A stretch of DNA of 64,000 bases. It comes from Zymoseptoria tritici IPO323. Its lineage: Eukaryota > Ascomycota > Dothideomycetes > Mycosphaerellales > Mycosphaerellaceae. Position numbers and translations under genes: made by a program. Numbering within the stretch: position 1 is the stretch's first letter; each line of letters starts with the position of its first letter. The stretch covers positions 620,001 to 684,000 of the forward strand of contig NC_018216.1 of NCBI RefSeq assembly GCF_000219625.1. The letters run 5' to 3'. This document shows, piece by piece, positions 41,242-52,861 of this stretch. The notes under the pieces were generated by a model, which worked only from the letters and a program-made list of their open reading frames with translations, was not told the origin of the DNA and ran no database searches.

Positions 41242-44032
41242 TTAGTCCTCAGTGAGATCACCGTACTCCCACATACCCAACCTCTGCGCCTTGGCATCCG
41301 CCTCCCGCTTCTTCAGATCCTGCAGAATCTCCGGCGCCGCACGCTCGAAAGGTCTCAGCTTTCTCGCCACCATCGCCAGGCCCTCGCTCGCAATATCTGC
41401 GTTCACGCTCTGATTGACGCTCGCAGCTTTAGGGTCCATGAGCGTCACCCAGAGCAAGTTGTTATCCCTCGAGTCCGTGTAGTCGATGTTGGCGACCAGC
41501 TCGCGGCCCTCGGTCATCTCGTAAAGCGCGCCGACGGAGTCGGAGAGGTAGTCGGCCGCGGTGGGAAACTGAAGGAAAGAGAGGGCGGCATCGACGGCTT
41601 GTGGCTTCAAGCGCTGCTGGCCGAATTTGGCTTGATCGAGAGGGCGGAGATCATCCCACTTTTGAGTCTCTGCATTTCCGTAGTCGATGTAGACGACTTC
41701 AGAAGTCTTGTTCTCACGATCGTTGCGACGGACGCGAGCACGGTACCATACGCCATCGGCGGAGAATTTAGCGGAGACGATATCGCCGGCTTTGGGTGGC
41801 TGTGGGAGTTTCTGTCCATTGCCAGGGGAGATGTGGAAGGACGCGAGCTCCTTCATCAACGATTGGAGATTCGACTGGCCGGATCCGAGCATTTGTAGCT
41901 TCAGACGGGCGTTCGTTGGATCGACATAAGTGACAGTGACATCCTTGTAGTTCCGCTCGCGTGGTGGGAGAGGTCCATCGCCGTTGGTTCCATTTGCGCC
42001 GCTGGCGTGGTCGAAATCGTCGGCTGCCTCCGTGGCCTCCTGGGAAGGATCCCAGTCGTGCCACATGCCACGTCTCGCCTCTTTTGCTTTTTGCTCAGCA
42101 GCGAAGAGTTCTGCGCCATTTCCAGACTTCTCAGCACTGTAGGCGTGAACGGATGCAAATCCTTCTTCGACAAGCGCTTTCGCAAAGTTCTCGCGGTTGA
42201 CGAACAGGGTGCCGATGAAACCACCCTGCTTATCAGTATCGTCAACATCGATCTCGACATCCCGCTGCATGCAGCGCTTGACTGCGAAGTCATGTGCTTC
42301 CTGTCCGAACGGCTCGCCAGTGTCCTGAGGTCCGCGAGCACTTCGCGGAGCGCGGATGCCACCGAGAACGAAAGTGAGCTTTGCGCCGTCGCGAGGAATG
42401 AGTACAGTGAACCGGCTGCCCGACTTGCAGAAGTCGACAACAGCAGGGACCTTCTTCGATCGAGAGAGTAATGTGAGCTGGCGCTTCGCCTTCTCGAGAC
42501 TCTCGCTGTAATCAACATAGGATTGCTGCTTGGGTGGCTTAGGACTCCACATGCCCTTGCCATCCTTCTGTGCTGCCTCCTCGGCTGCTAAAAGCTCGTC
42601 GTAGATAGGACTGCGGTCGGTGTCGTCCATCCGATGGCGAATCACAGATGCGTAACCATCCTCCACAAGCATGAGCGCAACGTTCTTACCGTTCTGCGTA
42701 ACAGTAGCCATTTCTCGCTCATCGTAGCCTTCCGTCGCTGGACGCTTGCCATCGGTAGTGACCTTGACGTGCTTTCCGATGAGTCGCTTACGAAGGAACT
42801 CCTTCGCTGCTGCACCAAAAGGTGATTGTTTCGGATCGGTTGGCTTGGGTTGACGGACGCTGCTCAAGTTGATGCGCTTCTCGGCTCCTGCTTTGTTGCG
42901 AATGAAGAGCGTGTCGGCAGAAAATACTCTGCTCACAGTTGCCTCAAGTTCGCTACCTCCAGCACGTTGAGCAACATGTCCTCTGTATAGGCCAAGCTTG
43001 TTCTCCTTCGCATGACGCTCTGCTTGTCGAAGCTTGCCCATTTCCGCGCCGAGCCATGTCGAGTGGTGGTCCACGCATCGTGCGAGACCTTCTTTGAGCA
43101 GGAACTCGCCAATGTTGCCGACTGGATGCCGTACCTCGCCGACCAGAATGTTGTTGGGCGACACTCCGAGCAATCGTACCTGCACTCCTCGCTGCAAGAG
43201 TCGCTCCTCGACGAAAGCTTGCGACTCGTTGCCCCACGGTTCAGCAGCTTGAGTAGTGCCATCCGAAGGGTTTGTGCGTGCCGTTGTCGGTGCGCGTAGG
43301 CCAGCAACAAGAACAGTCGTTTGAACGTGCTTCGTAGGCGAGACCATGAGGCGAATAATCAAGCGGTCTCCGCTGAGCACACGCTCCACAACCGAGTCAA
43401 TTGACTTGTCCTTGTTCTCCTCCACGAAAGCCTTTGGGTCGGAGAGCTCGCGAATGTTCTGCACGATTGTCTGCTTGGCTGCCCACACTCCCTTCTCATC
43501 TGCTTTTGCATGTGCCTCGAGGGCTTGGAGTCGTTCGAGTAGCTCGGCGGCGGGCGGTGCTTCAGCTTTGCGGTCGGCGTCGTCTCGTAGTCGGGCATGG
43601 CCTTCCTGAACAACCAAGTCGGGGAGCGACTTGCCGTCGGGGAGCTGCACAACGCCATAGTCGCGTGACGCACCGCCGGTCTTTTGCGGGATCGAGTAGA
43701 TGATGGTGAAGCGGATCACTTTACCCACGCAGAGCTTTCGGAGGAAGTCGCGGGATTCGAATGAGCCAGGTTCATCGGATTGGAGGCGCGGTGCGTTGAT
43801 GAAGGCCAAGCTAATGGTGCCTATGCATATCCAATAGTCAGCATGTTGTCCAACATGAGAGCTGTATTCACCGCATTTTGGGCTTGGAAGCGAGCGTTCC
43901 TGTTGGAGAACTCCCGTCCTTCATGTCCGTCTCTTCCACTGTTGACTTACGTTCTTGCTTCGCCTTGTTCGTGAGAACTAAAGTATCGCCCGAAAGCACG
44001 CTCTTCACTTTGCCCTCCTGTTGTGCCGACAT
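41242..44032 (-). CDS. SND1: Tudor-SN / staphylococcal nuclease domain protein
   Basis: Exon 1 is 44032-43951, the intron 43950-43821 (130 nt, GTAAGT...CTGAC...CATAG), and exon 2 43820-41242; 886 residues, the usual size. The chain begins MSAQQEGKVKSVLSGDTLVL, the first of four staphylococcal-nuclease-like repeats; each later repeat restarts with a similar V..V.SGDRLIIR-type strand (for example VERVLSGDRLIIRL and VSRVFSADTLFIRN). A Tudor domain lies around residues 695-755 (DGVWYRARVRRN, VVYIDYGNAETQKW), followed by a partial fifth nuclease repeat. Tudor-SN is a multifunctional RNA-binding protein in stress granules, splicing and decay of edited RNA. In fungi its role is less clear. Confidence 0.93.
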
Positions 44033-44591
44033 GATAGCGGTTTAGTGATGTCTTTGCTTTCGTCAGGTTCTCAACTTCCAATAATCGAATCGTCAATAGT
44101 GCGTACTGTCCGAGGGATGGTGTTCAGTCGAAGGATGTCTCTCGAAGTGATGAGGAAAGTCGAAGGACTGATCGTTACAGAAGTTAGCACCGAAGCATTG
44201 ATCGCATGCTTCTAACAGCTGATACTCACATGCTCTCACCAATGCGTCCAAAAGAGAATTCTGTGTGATAGTGAAGGTGAATGAGGTAATGCCAGTTGTT
44301 GTCTCGTGACCTCTATTGAATGAACACATGGAGAGCTTCGATTTTACCAAGTGGGGTTTCGAGGGTTGGTTGCCAGGCAGGGTCTCCGCAGATCACTGGG
44401 CTTCAAGAATTGTGAACAGGACAGGATCAAGACCTACCTCCGCGGTCCCGCTCGAACTACACCGCGCCACTTGCACCTCATTGCGTTGGACGATGCGCTT
44501 TGCAAGAGTGCCTAGGTGTATCTCCACGGGAACGAGTGCTCTGAACCATGAACCGGTCGGTATACAGCGTTTAAAAGCAATGGCTAACCCA
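44033..44591. other. Intergenic, Tudor-SN upstream
   Basis: Contains the Tudor-SN promoter and the SDR 3' flank. Short frames on both strands lack support. Confidence 0.5.
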
Positions 44592-45430
44592 TCAACCCAC
44601 CAACAAATGCCCACCACTGGTACTAATCATCGACCCAGAAATATTCCGGTCTTTCATACAATACAGATAACTCTCCGCCACATCCTCCGGCTTCGCAACA
44701 CTTCCGACGGGGATCTTCTTCTCCATCTCCTCAAACATCTTCTTCTTCTGCTCCGCTCCCATATCCTTCCAAAGCTCCGTATCCACCGCTCCCGGACTCA
44801 CCAGATTCACCCGAATCGGCGCCAGATCCAATGCCAGTCCTCTGACCATACCCTGCAGGCCTGTAGCGTATGAGTTGACGACTGTCCAATTGGGGATAGG
44901 ACGTTCGGAGACCGCGCCGGTGGTGATAGTGATGGAAGACTTGGGGCCAGGAGAAAGGTACTTCGGAGCGTACTTGCCGACGAAGAGAGGCGCGTAGAAG
45001 CGAACCATGCCGGCTTGCTTGGCACTGTCCATGGTGATTTCTGAGATGGGTTTGATGGCAAGGGAGTCGCCAGCGGTGTGAATTACATGGTCGAGCTGGC
45101 CAGCTTTCTCGAAGAGGGAGGCGACGTTGGACTCGAGGTTGGTCTCGTCGCCGAGGTTGCAGGCGTGGCCGGAAATGCGATCCTGGTGAGAGGTTAGTAT
45201 GGCGTTTCTGATTGTAGATATCCTGGACTCAATACCTTCGCGGAAGGATAAGACTTCTTCAGCTTCTCGACGGTCTGCGAGACTCGATCGGGGTTCGACG
45301 ATGAGATGATGACGGTACAGCCATTTTCGACGCAGGCTTCTGCGGCTGAGAAGCCGATGCCTGAAGAGCCGCCGATGATGAGGACTTTGTCACCCTTGAG
45401 CTTTTGCGTGTATTTGACTTGGTCAGACAT
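44592..45430 (-). CDS. Divergent short-chain dehydrogenase-like protein
   Basis: Exon 1 is 45430-45236, the intron 45235-45183 (53 nt, GTATTG...CTAAC...CCAG), and exon 2 45182-44592; 261 residues. The Rossmann motif GGSSGIG is at 20-26. The NAG motif is TAG (HTAGDS), and the C-terminal SDR block VNLVSPGAVDTELW is strong. At the catalytic site Tyr170 is present (NSYATGL), but the Lys four residues later is Leu174. It is likely NAD(P)-binding but may not use the classical mechanism. I recall related fungal SDRs having YAxxL at this point, so this may be a subfamily trait rather than damage. Confidence 0.85.
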
Positions 45431-45828
45431 TGTGAGGTGTTTGATCTCTCTTTTCAACGGATCAAGCTTCGAAATTCTGTATTTCGGAGGCCAGGATTCA
45501 GCTTCGGGGTGCGATCTGATGGCGCTTGTTGTATAGCAGGAAGGCAATTGCAAAGATCTTTTCCTATTCTCGAGTCCGTTCCTGAGATATGGTAGGACTT
45601 GCTTACCTCGCAACGTTGTGTGACGTGGAGTTAGTCGGAGCTAGCAAGTGTGACATCACGACGAAGGGAGTGGCCGGGCAAAACGGCTGTCGATCGATAA
45701 TGGCGAGGGTTGCGTAGAGTGCCGCCGTGAGGAAGAAATTGCGTCAAATCGTACATGTGCATGTACGCCATGCGGCCTTCTATATCCCTTGTGTTGTAGT
45801 TCTACAGATGTATGAAATACTTGTACAT
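45431..45828. other. Intergenic, no supported gene
   Basis: SDR upstream region and EMC1 3' flank. It contains a short near-palindrome TACATGTGCATGTA at about 45752-45765. Confidence 0.5.
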
Positions 45829-48666
45829 CTAAGCAAACTGCCATCTGGCATTAATCTGCTTTCTCGCGACCTGAAAAGTGTTAGCAAGATGTCAGTATGA
45901 ATCGATCATACCACTCACCAATGGCGCCACCAGAACAGTCCCGACTCCCAGCGCGGCCACAGTAGCCAACATCTGAAACTTGTTGAAGTCCTTGCCCAAG
46001 ATGTCGAAGCTGAAACTAGGCGTCAACCTCGTTCCGAAAATGTCCAGTCCGTACGCGAAGACCAAGCTCGTGCTCTCGATCAGAGCTGGCGATGTGATGA
46101 CATTCGAGATGCCCAGAAGCTCACGTTGGTGGTTCAGGTACCACTTCGGGTCAAACTCCAGCGTTGGCGAGTAGCGCATGAGGCCCTCCATCTGCTCGTC
46201 TTTTGTGGGGTCTCTGCCGATAGGCCGACGCGGGTCCAGGACACTATAGGGAATACCAACAATCGAGTTTGAGTCCTCCATCACAGCGAGAAGCTGGCGG
46301 GAAGTGATGCCTTGCCGAGTCCGGGTGACGGAGAGCTTCGCAATGGCTTCTGGGATTTGGTAGGATCTGAGCAGCACGAAGGGCTCTGCTGCTGCTTGCA
46401 AGCTTGAGATGTTGGTCTTTGCGCTGAGGGGACCGCGATCATTCGGGATCAGCGATTCAAACATCTCGCCGACAACGAGATGATGACCTTTGGGTGTATC
46501 TTCGGAGATCTCCGCGGTGTAGGAGTATGCAAACCAGTTCTCCGACATGATCGATGGGATGGGAGCGCTGAGGTCCACGTCGGTGTGAATGTTCGAGTAC
46601 AAGGTGGCGCCCGAGATTGTGTCCAGAACGTAGAATGAAGCAGATTTGGCCACGTCGTTGGCAGTGACGAGAAGCGCCAGATTCGGGCTGAGATATTTGT
46701 ACAGCACTCTTCGATCACCGAGGACTTTGCCAATCGAGGCTACTGGGTCGTTGACAGGTCGCGGGACCAGGCTGATGACTCGCTCCTCTTTTGGCGGAAC
46801 GAAATGCCACAGAGCGCCGGAAATGTCTGGTTTCGTTGCTTCGAGCTCGCCATTGCGCATGGTGAACAACACTGCACCAGGGTGCTGAAGGTCGGCGTTG
46901 GAAATCCGAACGCGAGTCACAGCCTCGCCTGTCGTAGCGTTCAGCTGGATCTTCTCGGCATTTTCGCCGTGGGTCAAGGTCAAGACACCGTCTTCCGCCG
47001 ATGTGAATGAGGGCGTCCAAGATTGTCCAGGTGTGATGCTGACCACTTTCCTACTCCAGAGCACGTTCTTAGGATTCCCAGCGTCCAAAGCCACAACTCT
47101 TCCATTCTTTGATGCCATAGCAACAACTTGGTGAAACCCAAAGACATCCTTCTTCAAACCGCTGTCCGCAGTGGTTCCAAAGAGTCCGGCCTGGATGCGC
47201 TGGGGGAGTGCAGTCAAAACCTCAGGCAATTTTTGCAAGTCCGACAGGTGTCTTGCAACACGGTGGAAGTATGCAGACACAAAGTTGCTGTGAGCCTCAA
47301 TTTCGAGCTGCTCTGCGAAGTCTTCGACGGCCGCTGAGTTTGAGAAAGTGGCAGCCAGGGTACCCGCAAGTGCTTCGGGTCTGAGCCAGACAGGACCGCC
47401 GTTCTTCAATAGTACCCAGTCTCCAGTAGAAAGCAGGATAGCAGATCGAAGGGCCGGCATACCGCTGCCCTTGGGAGAGACTTCCGAAACGGCGTGTATG
47501 GGCTCGACCACCTCGTCACGGCCAGCAACGACCCCGAAGTCGCTAACTGGCCACTTGCCCAGGATTCCGTGAGAGACGGAAGATACCGTCATAACTTCGT
47601 CTCGCGTGATGCGTGTGAAGAAGACATTCGCATTGGCGGTGCTTGTGGAGAACGCGCCTGCACCTCCAAGCTTTGGTAGTGAGTAGGCCTTTTCAACCTT
47701 GTTCTTCTCCAGATCGATGTGAAACACCTCGGCCCAGTGGCCAGTCCCTGTCTCGTAGTGGACAAGAAAGTGTGCAATTGAGTTTGTGTGAAAAGGCGCG
47801 TGAAGTCGTACTTTTTGTACGAGGTCGCCGCTTCGCTTTTCAATGTCGAACGACGTTACTGCCTTTGAACCAACAATGTTGACCTTCAGAACAGTATGCG
47901 CTGCGTCTGTCCAGGCGATGATCGGAGATGCGGAATTGGCACCGACTGCCACAATCGTGTCGGCCGATGCAAGCTCATTATCAGAGCTCAGAGAGTGCTC
48001 ATCGTTCTTGCGTCCGGTCACAGGGTCCAGAGAAATGACTTTGATCTTGATGTAGCCAAGCATGGTCTTGTGAAGCAAGATCGCGAAGACCTCTGTGGAC
48101 GATGCCAATACCTGGTAGGGAGCATCTCCGCTGTCGAGGTTATGTGACCATCTGACAGATCCAGTCGCTCCATCCAGGCGTTGAATGGCGGGATGAGCAC
48201 CGCTTGTTAGCACGATTGCATCCTTCACTCCAGCGGTGGTAGTGCCATCAGTCAGTTCAAGGATCTCCAGATCCTCAAGGCGTCCAGGCAGGGTGATCGA
48301 CCAAGCTAATCGACCATCTGCAGCGCTCCAGGCGCTAACCTGTCCTCCGATGCCACCAACAACAACGTCCTGGCCCTCCCCAGCTCGTAAGAAGCCAGTC
48401 TCGGCGACTGTGCTGTTGGACGGCAGTCTTTGACGCCAGACTAACGAGCCATCTCTGGGATTCACCGCTCCGATGACACCCTCGTCCGATAATGTGTAAA
48501 CCAGAGACGCCCTGGAGCTCGGATCCGGCTGATGGAAAAAAGTCGTGTCCTCTTTCGGGAGTCCCAGGAGCGCGAATTGATAGTCGGTATTCCAGGCTTC
48601 GTCTTGAAACACCGCGAGCGCAGGTCCTATTGTGACAGCGACCGCTGCTATGAGCGGGAAACGCAT
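45829..48666 (-). CDS. EMC1: ER membrane protein complex subunit 1 (Emc1)
   Basis: Exon 1 is 48666-45919, the intron 45918-45871 (48 nt, GTGAGT...GCTAAC...TTCAG), and the last exon 45870-45829; 929 residues. A signal peptide (MRFPLIAAVAVTIGPALA) leads a luminal beta-propeller with PQQ-like repeats (VIGAVNPRDGSLVWRQRLP). The DUF1620 domain, with TSRQLLAVMEDSNSIVGIPYSVLDPRRP, follows. One membrane helix near the end (LATVAALGVGTVLVAPLV) precedes a basic cytosolic tail ARKQINARWQFA coded by the last exon. Without the small intron the protein would stop early at MIDSY. Emc1 is the largest EMC subunit and helps insert membrane proteins into the ER. Confidence 0.93.
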
Positions 48667-50497
48667 GGTCGATAATGCCTTTGATGGAAGGTCAACCTAC
48701 CATGGCTTTGAGAGAGACGACTGGGTATGTAGGTAGCGGATGCTCCCGTCCCGCTCCTGCCTTAGTCATCTGGATAGGTCCCGTCCTTGGGGCGGATTCA
48801 CCTGAAGGGCAGCAACGAAGCATCCCTCGCTCTCGATACCACAACAACGACATCACCTCCAAGTGCAGGCTCAAAGACGCCACCTCTGTACCAAGACCCA
48901 TGGTTGACCTTCCGACGTGTCAGCACAGCGGTTGCAATCTCGGTCTACGTCCAACGCAAGATCCGTCTTGACCCTTCCGCCAGCAGGGGCTTTGGCAATG
49001 GCATTGCCGGCAGTATAGCAAGCCCACACTTGTCTCGTGCTCAGACGCATGTCTCGTGCTCAAACACATACTCTTGAGGATACACAGCAGGCCTCACTTC
49101 GTCTCGTTCCAACACTGACATCGTCATGATCTCTTCATGGAAGGTAAAAGGAACTGCCCGCCTCTGACGTCGGAAGCTTTGCGATACGGAGATACCTTAT
49201 GCTTGCGGTACGGACCTGACTGCAGAAGCCATTCGTGTTCGCCGGGAGCATGCACTCGAATCTTTCATGCGACTGACAGTGAGCTGCACGTCGGAGCAAG
49301 ACTGTAGACTTGTACTGTTGTACACATGTCGCATGCCGGCTAGCATACCGCCGGGATCAGAGCGACCGACTCAGAACTGACGGCGAGTCTGCATCCGCCT
49401 TTTATTGGCGGGAGGACATCTATATCAATGGCGAAGCGGGACCGGGGCCCACGACTCCGGAGCTGTGGAAAATGTCTCGCGGAACAAGAGGCTGCTGCAA
49501 TCCCTTACAGTTCCTGGCCCTGCTCACGCGTGGGACAAGGACCCCGCCTCCGTAGCGTCGCTCATCGAAGCTAGGAGGAGGGGCCGAACTCAACCACATC
49601 TTTGATCGACTTTCTAAATGGACGACAGCTCGACAAATGGCGGCACAGGAATGCGAATTTCCCGTCCATTTAGCATGAAAACGGCCTTTGATTTGCTCCA
49701 CGGCACAACTTGCAAGAGAGAAGTTCGACCAGTGCTGCAGGAGTGATGCAAACGATCCTCGTCCACTCGGCAAGCTACGCGAGTCGCGTGTCGGACTCCA
49801 GGCCCGATGCAGTCATGACCCTGGAGCTCCATCCCGTCACAGGCTTGCATGCTGGCAACTTTTCTCCCTCAGTCTTTTGCACCACGCAGAGCATGTTCAT
49901 GGCAGCATACGCCGTCCTTCGCATTTGTCGCGTAGCGGACGCCTCCATCGACATACTCTAAACTAGTTCTGCCCACCAGATCTGCGGCATCCGTACGGCC
50001 ACGCGATTATAAGCCCCTGCGACACCCCAGCTGCCGCGCTATCTGGGTACTTGCATGGGAGGACCGTGGTCACTTTCACAAGCCATCCTTTGCTTCTTCT
50101 CTTGTTATTAGTACATCTTCTTGATTACCACATCCTCAGCAAACATTTCTGACATTGACTGCCAAACCTTCTCCTCGCCCTCCTGCGCGCAACTCACCTC
50201 TCCTCTCATACGCTGCGTTCAATTTGCCGCTGGTACTTGGACGACCCGTTGCCTCTATATTGCCGACGCTGGAGCTTGCCCATAGCCTGACGATCCGGCG
50301 CAATCCGGCTACATATCTTTGAGACGTCTTCAGCACGACTCGACTCAGCAAATCTCCATACAAGTCTCCAAAATCTGGGACAATAGCAGGGCGAACGATA
50401 CGATTGTTCGCTTGAGTCTGCGCACGAGTAGCGAGCACCGCGCATACTGTCAACGCCGCATGGAAGCCGCGCCGCAAGATAGAAGTGCTCGCACAAT
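48667..50497. promoter_or_regulatory. 1.8-kb divergent region EMC1/RSR1
   Basis: Both neighbours are transcribed away from it, so it should hold two promoters. From about 50080 the plus strand is pyrimidine-rich, as in fungal promoters and 5' untranslated regions. Open frames at 49310-49970 have no recognisable content. Confidence 0.5.
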
Positions 50498-51364
50498 ATG
50501 CCTCGACATACGGCACATCAGCGGGAGTACCACATAGCTGTCCTGGGCTCTGGCGGAGTAGGGAAAAGTTGTCTTACGAGTACGCAAACCCACCGCGCCA
50601 TCTTGAAGAGCAACGCTCACAAGTCGTAGTGCAATTTGTCCAAGGAATATTTGTGGAGCGCTACGATCCTACAATCGAAGATTCGTATCGAAAAGATGTC
50701 GACGTTGATGTACGAAAGTTCGGCACTTTCGGGAGATATGGCAAGTAAGCTGCTTACACTCCGAGTTTAGGGAAGACAAGTAATTCTGGAGATCATGGAT
50801 ACAGCAGGGACAGAGCAGTTCAGTAAGATCACCTGATCATAGTTAGCTGCGCGTGACGGAAGCTAACATTCATCCCAGCGGCAATGAGGTACCTCCATAC
50901 CCTCCCCCCTGCACCACCCGTCAGATCCACCCTCTAACCTCTCCTCCACCAGAGATATGTACATGCGCCTCGGCCAAGGCTTCCTCCTCGTCTTCAGCAT
51001 AACCTCCGCCTCCTCCCTCCGCGAACTCATCGACCTTCACGACCAAATCGTCCGCACAAAAGGCGACAAGAACTTCCCCATGGTACTCGTGGGAAACAAG
51101 TCCGATCTCGAAGAAGACCGCGCTGTGTCACGAGCGAAGGCATTTCAGCTCTCGCAGAGCTGGGGGAATATTCCGTACTATGAGACGAGTGCAAGACAAG
51201 CAACGAATATTCATGAGGTTTTTATGGATGTTTGTCGGCAGATTATAAGAAGAGATCTGGCGAAGAACAGGGAGCGGGATGACCAGAGGGACGGAAGGAG
51301 GAGGAAACGGAGAGGAGAAGGAGGTGGGAGGGAAGAGAGGAGTAGTCGGTGCATGATTTTATGA
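50498..51364 (+). CDS. RSR1: Ras-like GTPase Rsr1/Bud1 (Krev-1)
   Basis: Five exons: 50498-50579, 50630-50709, 50771-50822, 50879-50888 (only 10 nt) and 50953-51364; 211 residues. All GTPase boxes are present: GSGGVGKS (17-24), effector [22 protein letters not shown] and ETSA. The protein ends in a polybasic stretch and CMIL, a CaaX prenylation box. [26 protein letters not shown] and the [18 protein letters not shown] type of sequence favour Rsr1/Bud1 over Ras1/Ras2. Family role: polarity and growth-site choice at the plasma membrane. The first intron's acceptor (GTAG at 50629) leaves one residue between CLT and QFVQ, as in relatives. Confidence 0.9.
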
Positions 51365-51577
51365 TCAGAATGGATAGCTTTGGAAAGAGCAGTGTATATG
51401 CCAGTTCAGCCTCACAATTAGGCTGACGAATATCCAGCCAGTGAGCCGTCGGATACCTTCGAACAATCGCGGAGGCTGCGCAGCAGGGAAACGACATAGA
51501 GACTGCGCATGTCCTCCAGCATCACATTTCCAGGCCCAGATCCAGATCGATCCACTAAAAGCCAGCTGCGGTCTCCA
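51365..51577. other. Convergent spacer
   Basis: 3' flanks of RSR1 and the NmrA-like gene. No gene fits here. Confidence 0.6.
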
Positions 51578-52526
51578 CTAGCCTTCCAACCTCTTCACAG
51601 TCGCCCGCACAACCTCATCCAAATCCTCCTCCTCCAACCCCAACTCCTCCATCGCAAAATCCTTCTTCCCCGTCCAATCCGCATCAATCGCACCCAACAA
51701 CCACACCAAATTCTCCACCGCCTCCTTATCCCCCGCGTCCGCCTTCTTCTTCTCCTCTTCTCGATACTTCTCCGAATCCTTGCTCACAACTTCCCACTTC
51801 GCTCCACCCGTCGCCCGCTCGAACGCGGCCGTGACTTCATTCTGCGATACCAGGAATGATTGGATGTAGATCATGCGGTTGGCCGTGACATCCGGACGTT
51901 GCAGGATGCGGACGGTAGCGAGGGCGATTTGGGCAAGGGAACTGGCGGACCATTTTTGGGAGCCGTCGTTGATGATTTCGATGCGGCGTTGGGGGAGGTA
52001 GATGTGAAGGAACTCGAGAGACTGGTCGAAAAAGTGTCCACATACGAGAGAGGTCCAGGTGAAGGATGAGTGTTTCTGGGCCAGTTCGATGAGATATTCC
52101 CGCAGAGCGGTTTTGTGCTTGTACAAGGGTACCAGTTCTTGGGTCAAGGCGCTGGAGGAGTCGACGGAGCCGAAGTCGGCGGGTATAAACCCTGAGAGGA
52201 TAGTCAGTTTGGGCCATTGAGGAGGAAACATAGCAAGACCTACGCTTCACGCCAGCTTTGACACAAGCGTCCGCAATTCTCTTTTGCAATTCTGTTTCGC
52301 TGCCCTTGATCGTGACAACTATAGCATCCTGCCCGCGTAGGACTTCGACTAGATCTTCCACGTTGAAAGCGTCCGGGATTGAGACTTGAGATGGGTACGA
52401 AGTTTTCGATTTGGAGGAATCCCGCTTCAGGACTGTGACTGTGAAGCCGGCTGACACCAAGGCTTCGTAGATCGAAGGTCCTAATTTGCCGTCTGCTCCG
52501 AGTAGAGTGACCTGTTGAATCGACAT
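51578..52526 (-). CDS. NmrA-like / isoflavone-reductase-type NAD(P)-binding protein
   Basis: Exon 1 is 52526-52244, the intron 52243-52192 (52 nt, GTAGGT...CTGAC...CTCAG), and exon 2 52191-51578; 298 residues. The start shows the nucleotide motif GADGKLG (10-16) after a beta strand. RFIPADFGS follows and the LREYLIELAQ helix fits the family. Many fungal homologues have no tested substrate. They are related to plant isoflavone reductases and to the nitrogen regulator NmrA and often act as redox sensors or small oxidoreductases. The C-terminal third is Glu/Asp/Lys-rich. Confidence 0.85.
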
Positions 52527-52861
52527 TTTTCTGGCTTCGACTGATGGTTTGCGGATGCGTTGGAGAATGGTACTCGGCCGTCTTCTCGGAGTTGTTCCGC
52601 TGCGAACGAGATGAGGCAAGCAGATGCGGAAGTTTTGCACACGTTCAGGCAATGATTCAGAGAACCGAAAAGTGGTAAGATTGTTTATCGTGTTGTTGTA
52701 GAGTTCAAATCGCTGTCAGACCTCCAATGCCAAAGGGCGTGGGGTCGACGTGGGGTCGGTGATGCCTCAGGCCCGATTGCTCCTGCCTCCAGCGCCCGTC
52801 GACCGTGTGTTTGTCGAGCATACAAATCACTCTTCAACGGCATTATCCTGAATTCAGTCTC
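52527..52861. other. Intergenic, no supported gene
   Basis: NmrA-like upstream region and HET gene 3' flank. Nothing recognised. Confidence 0.5.
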
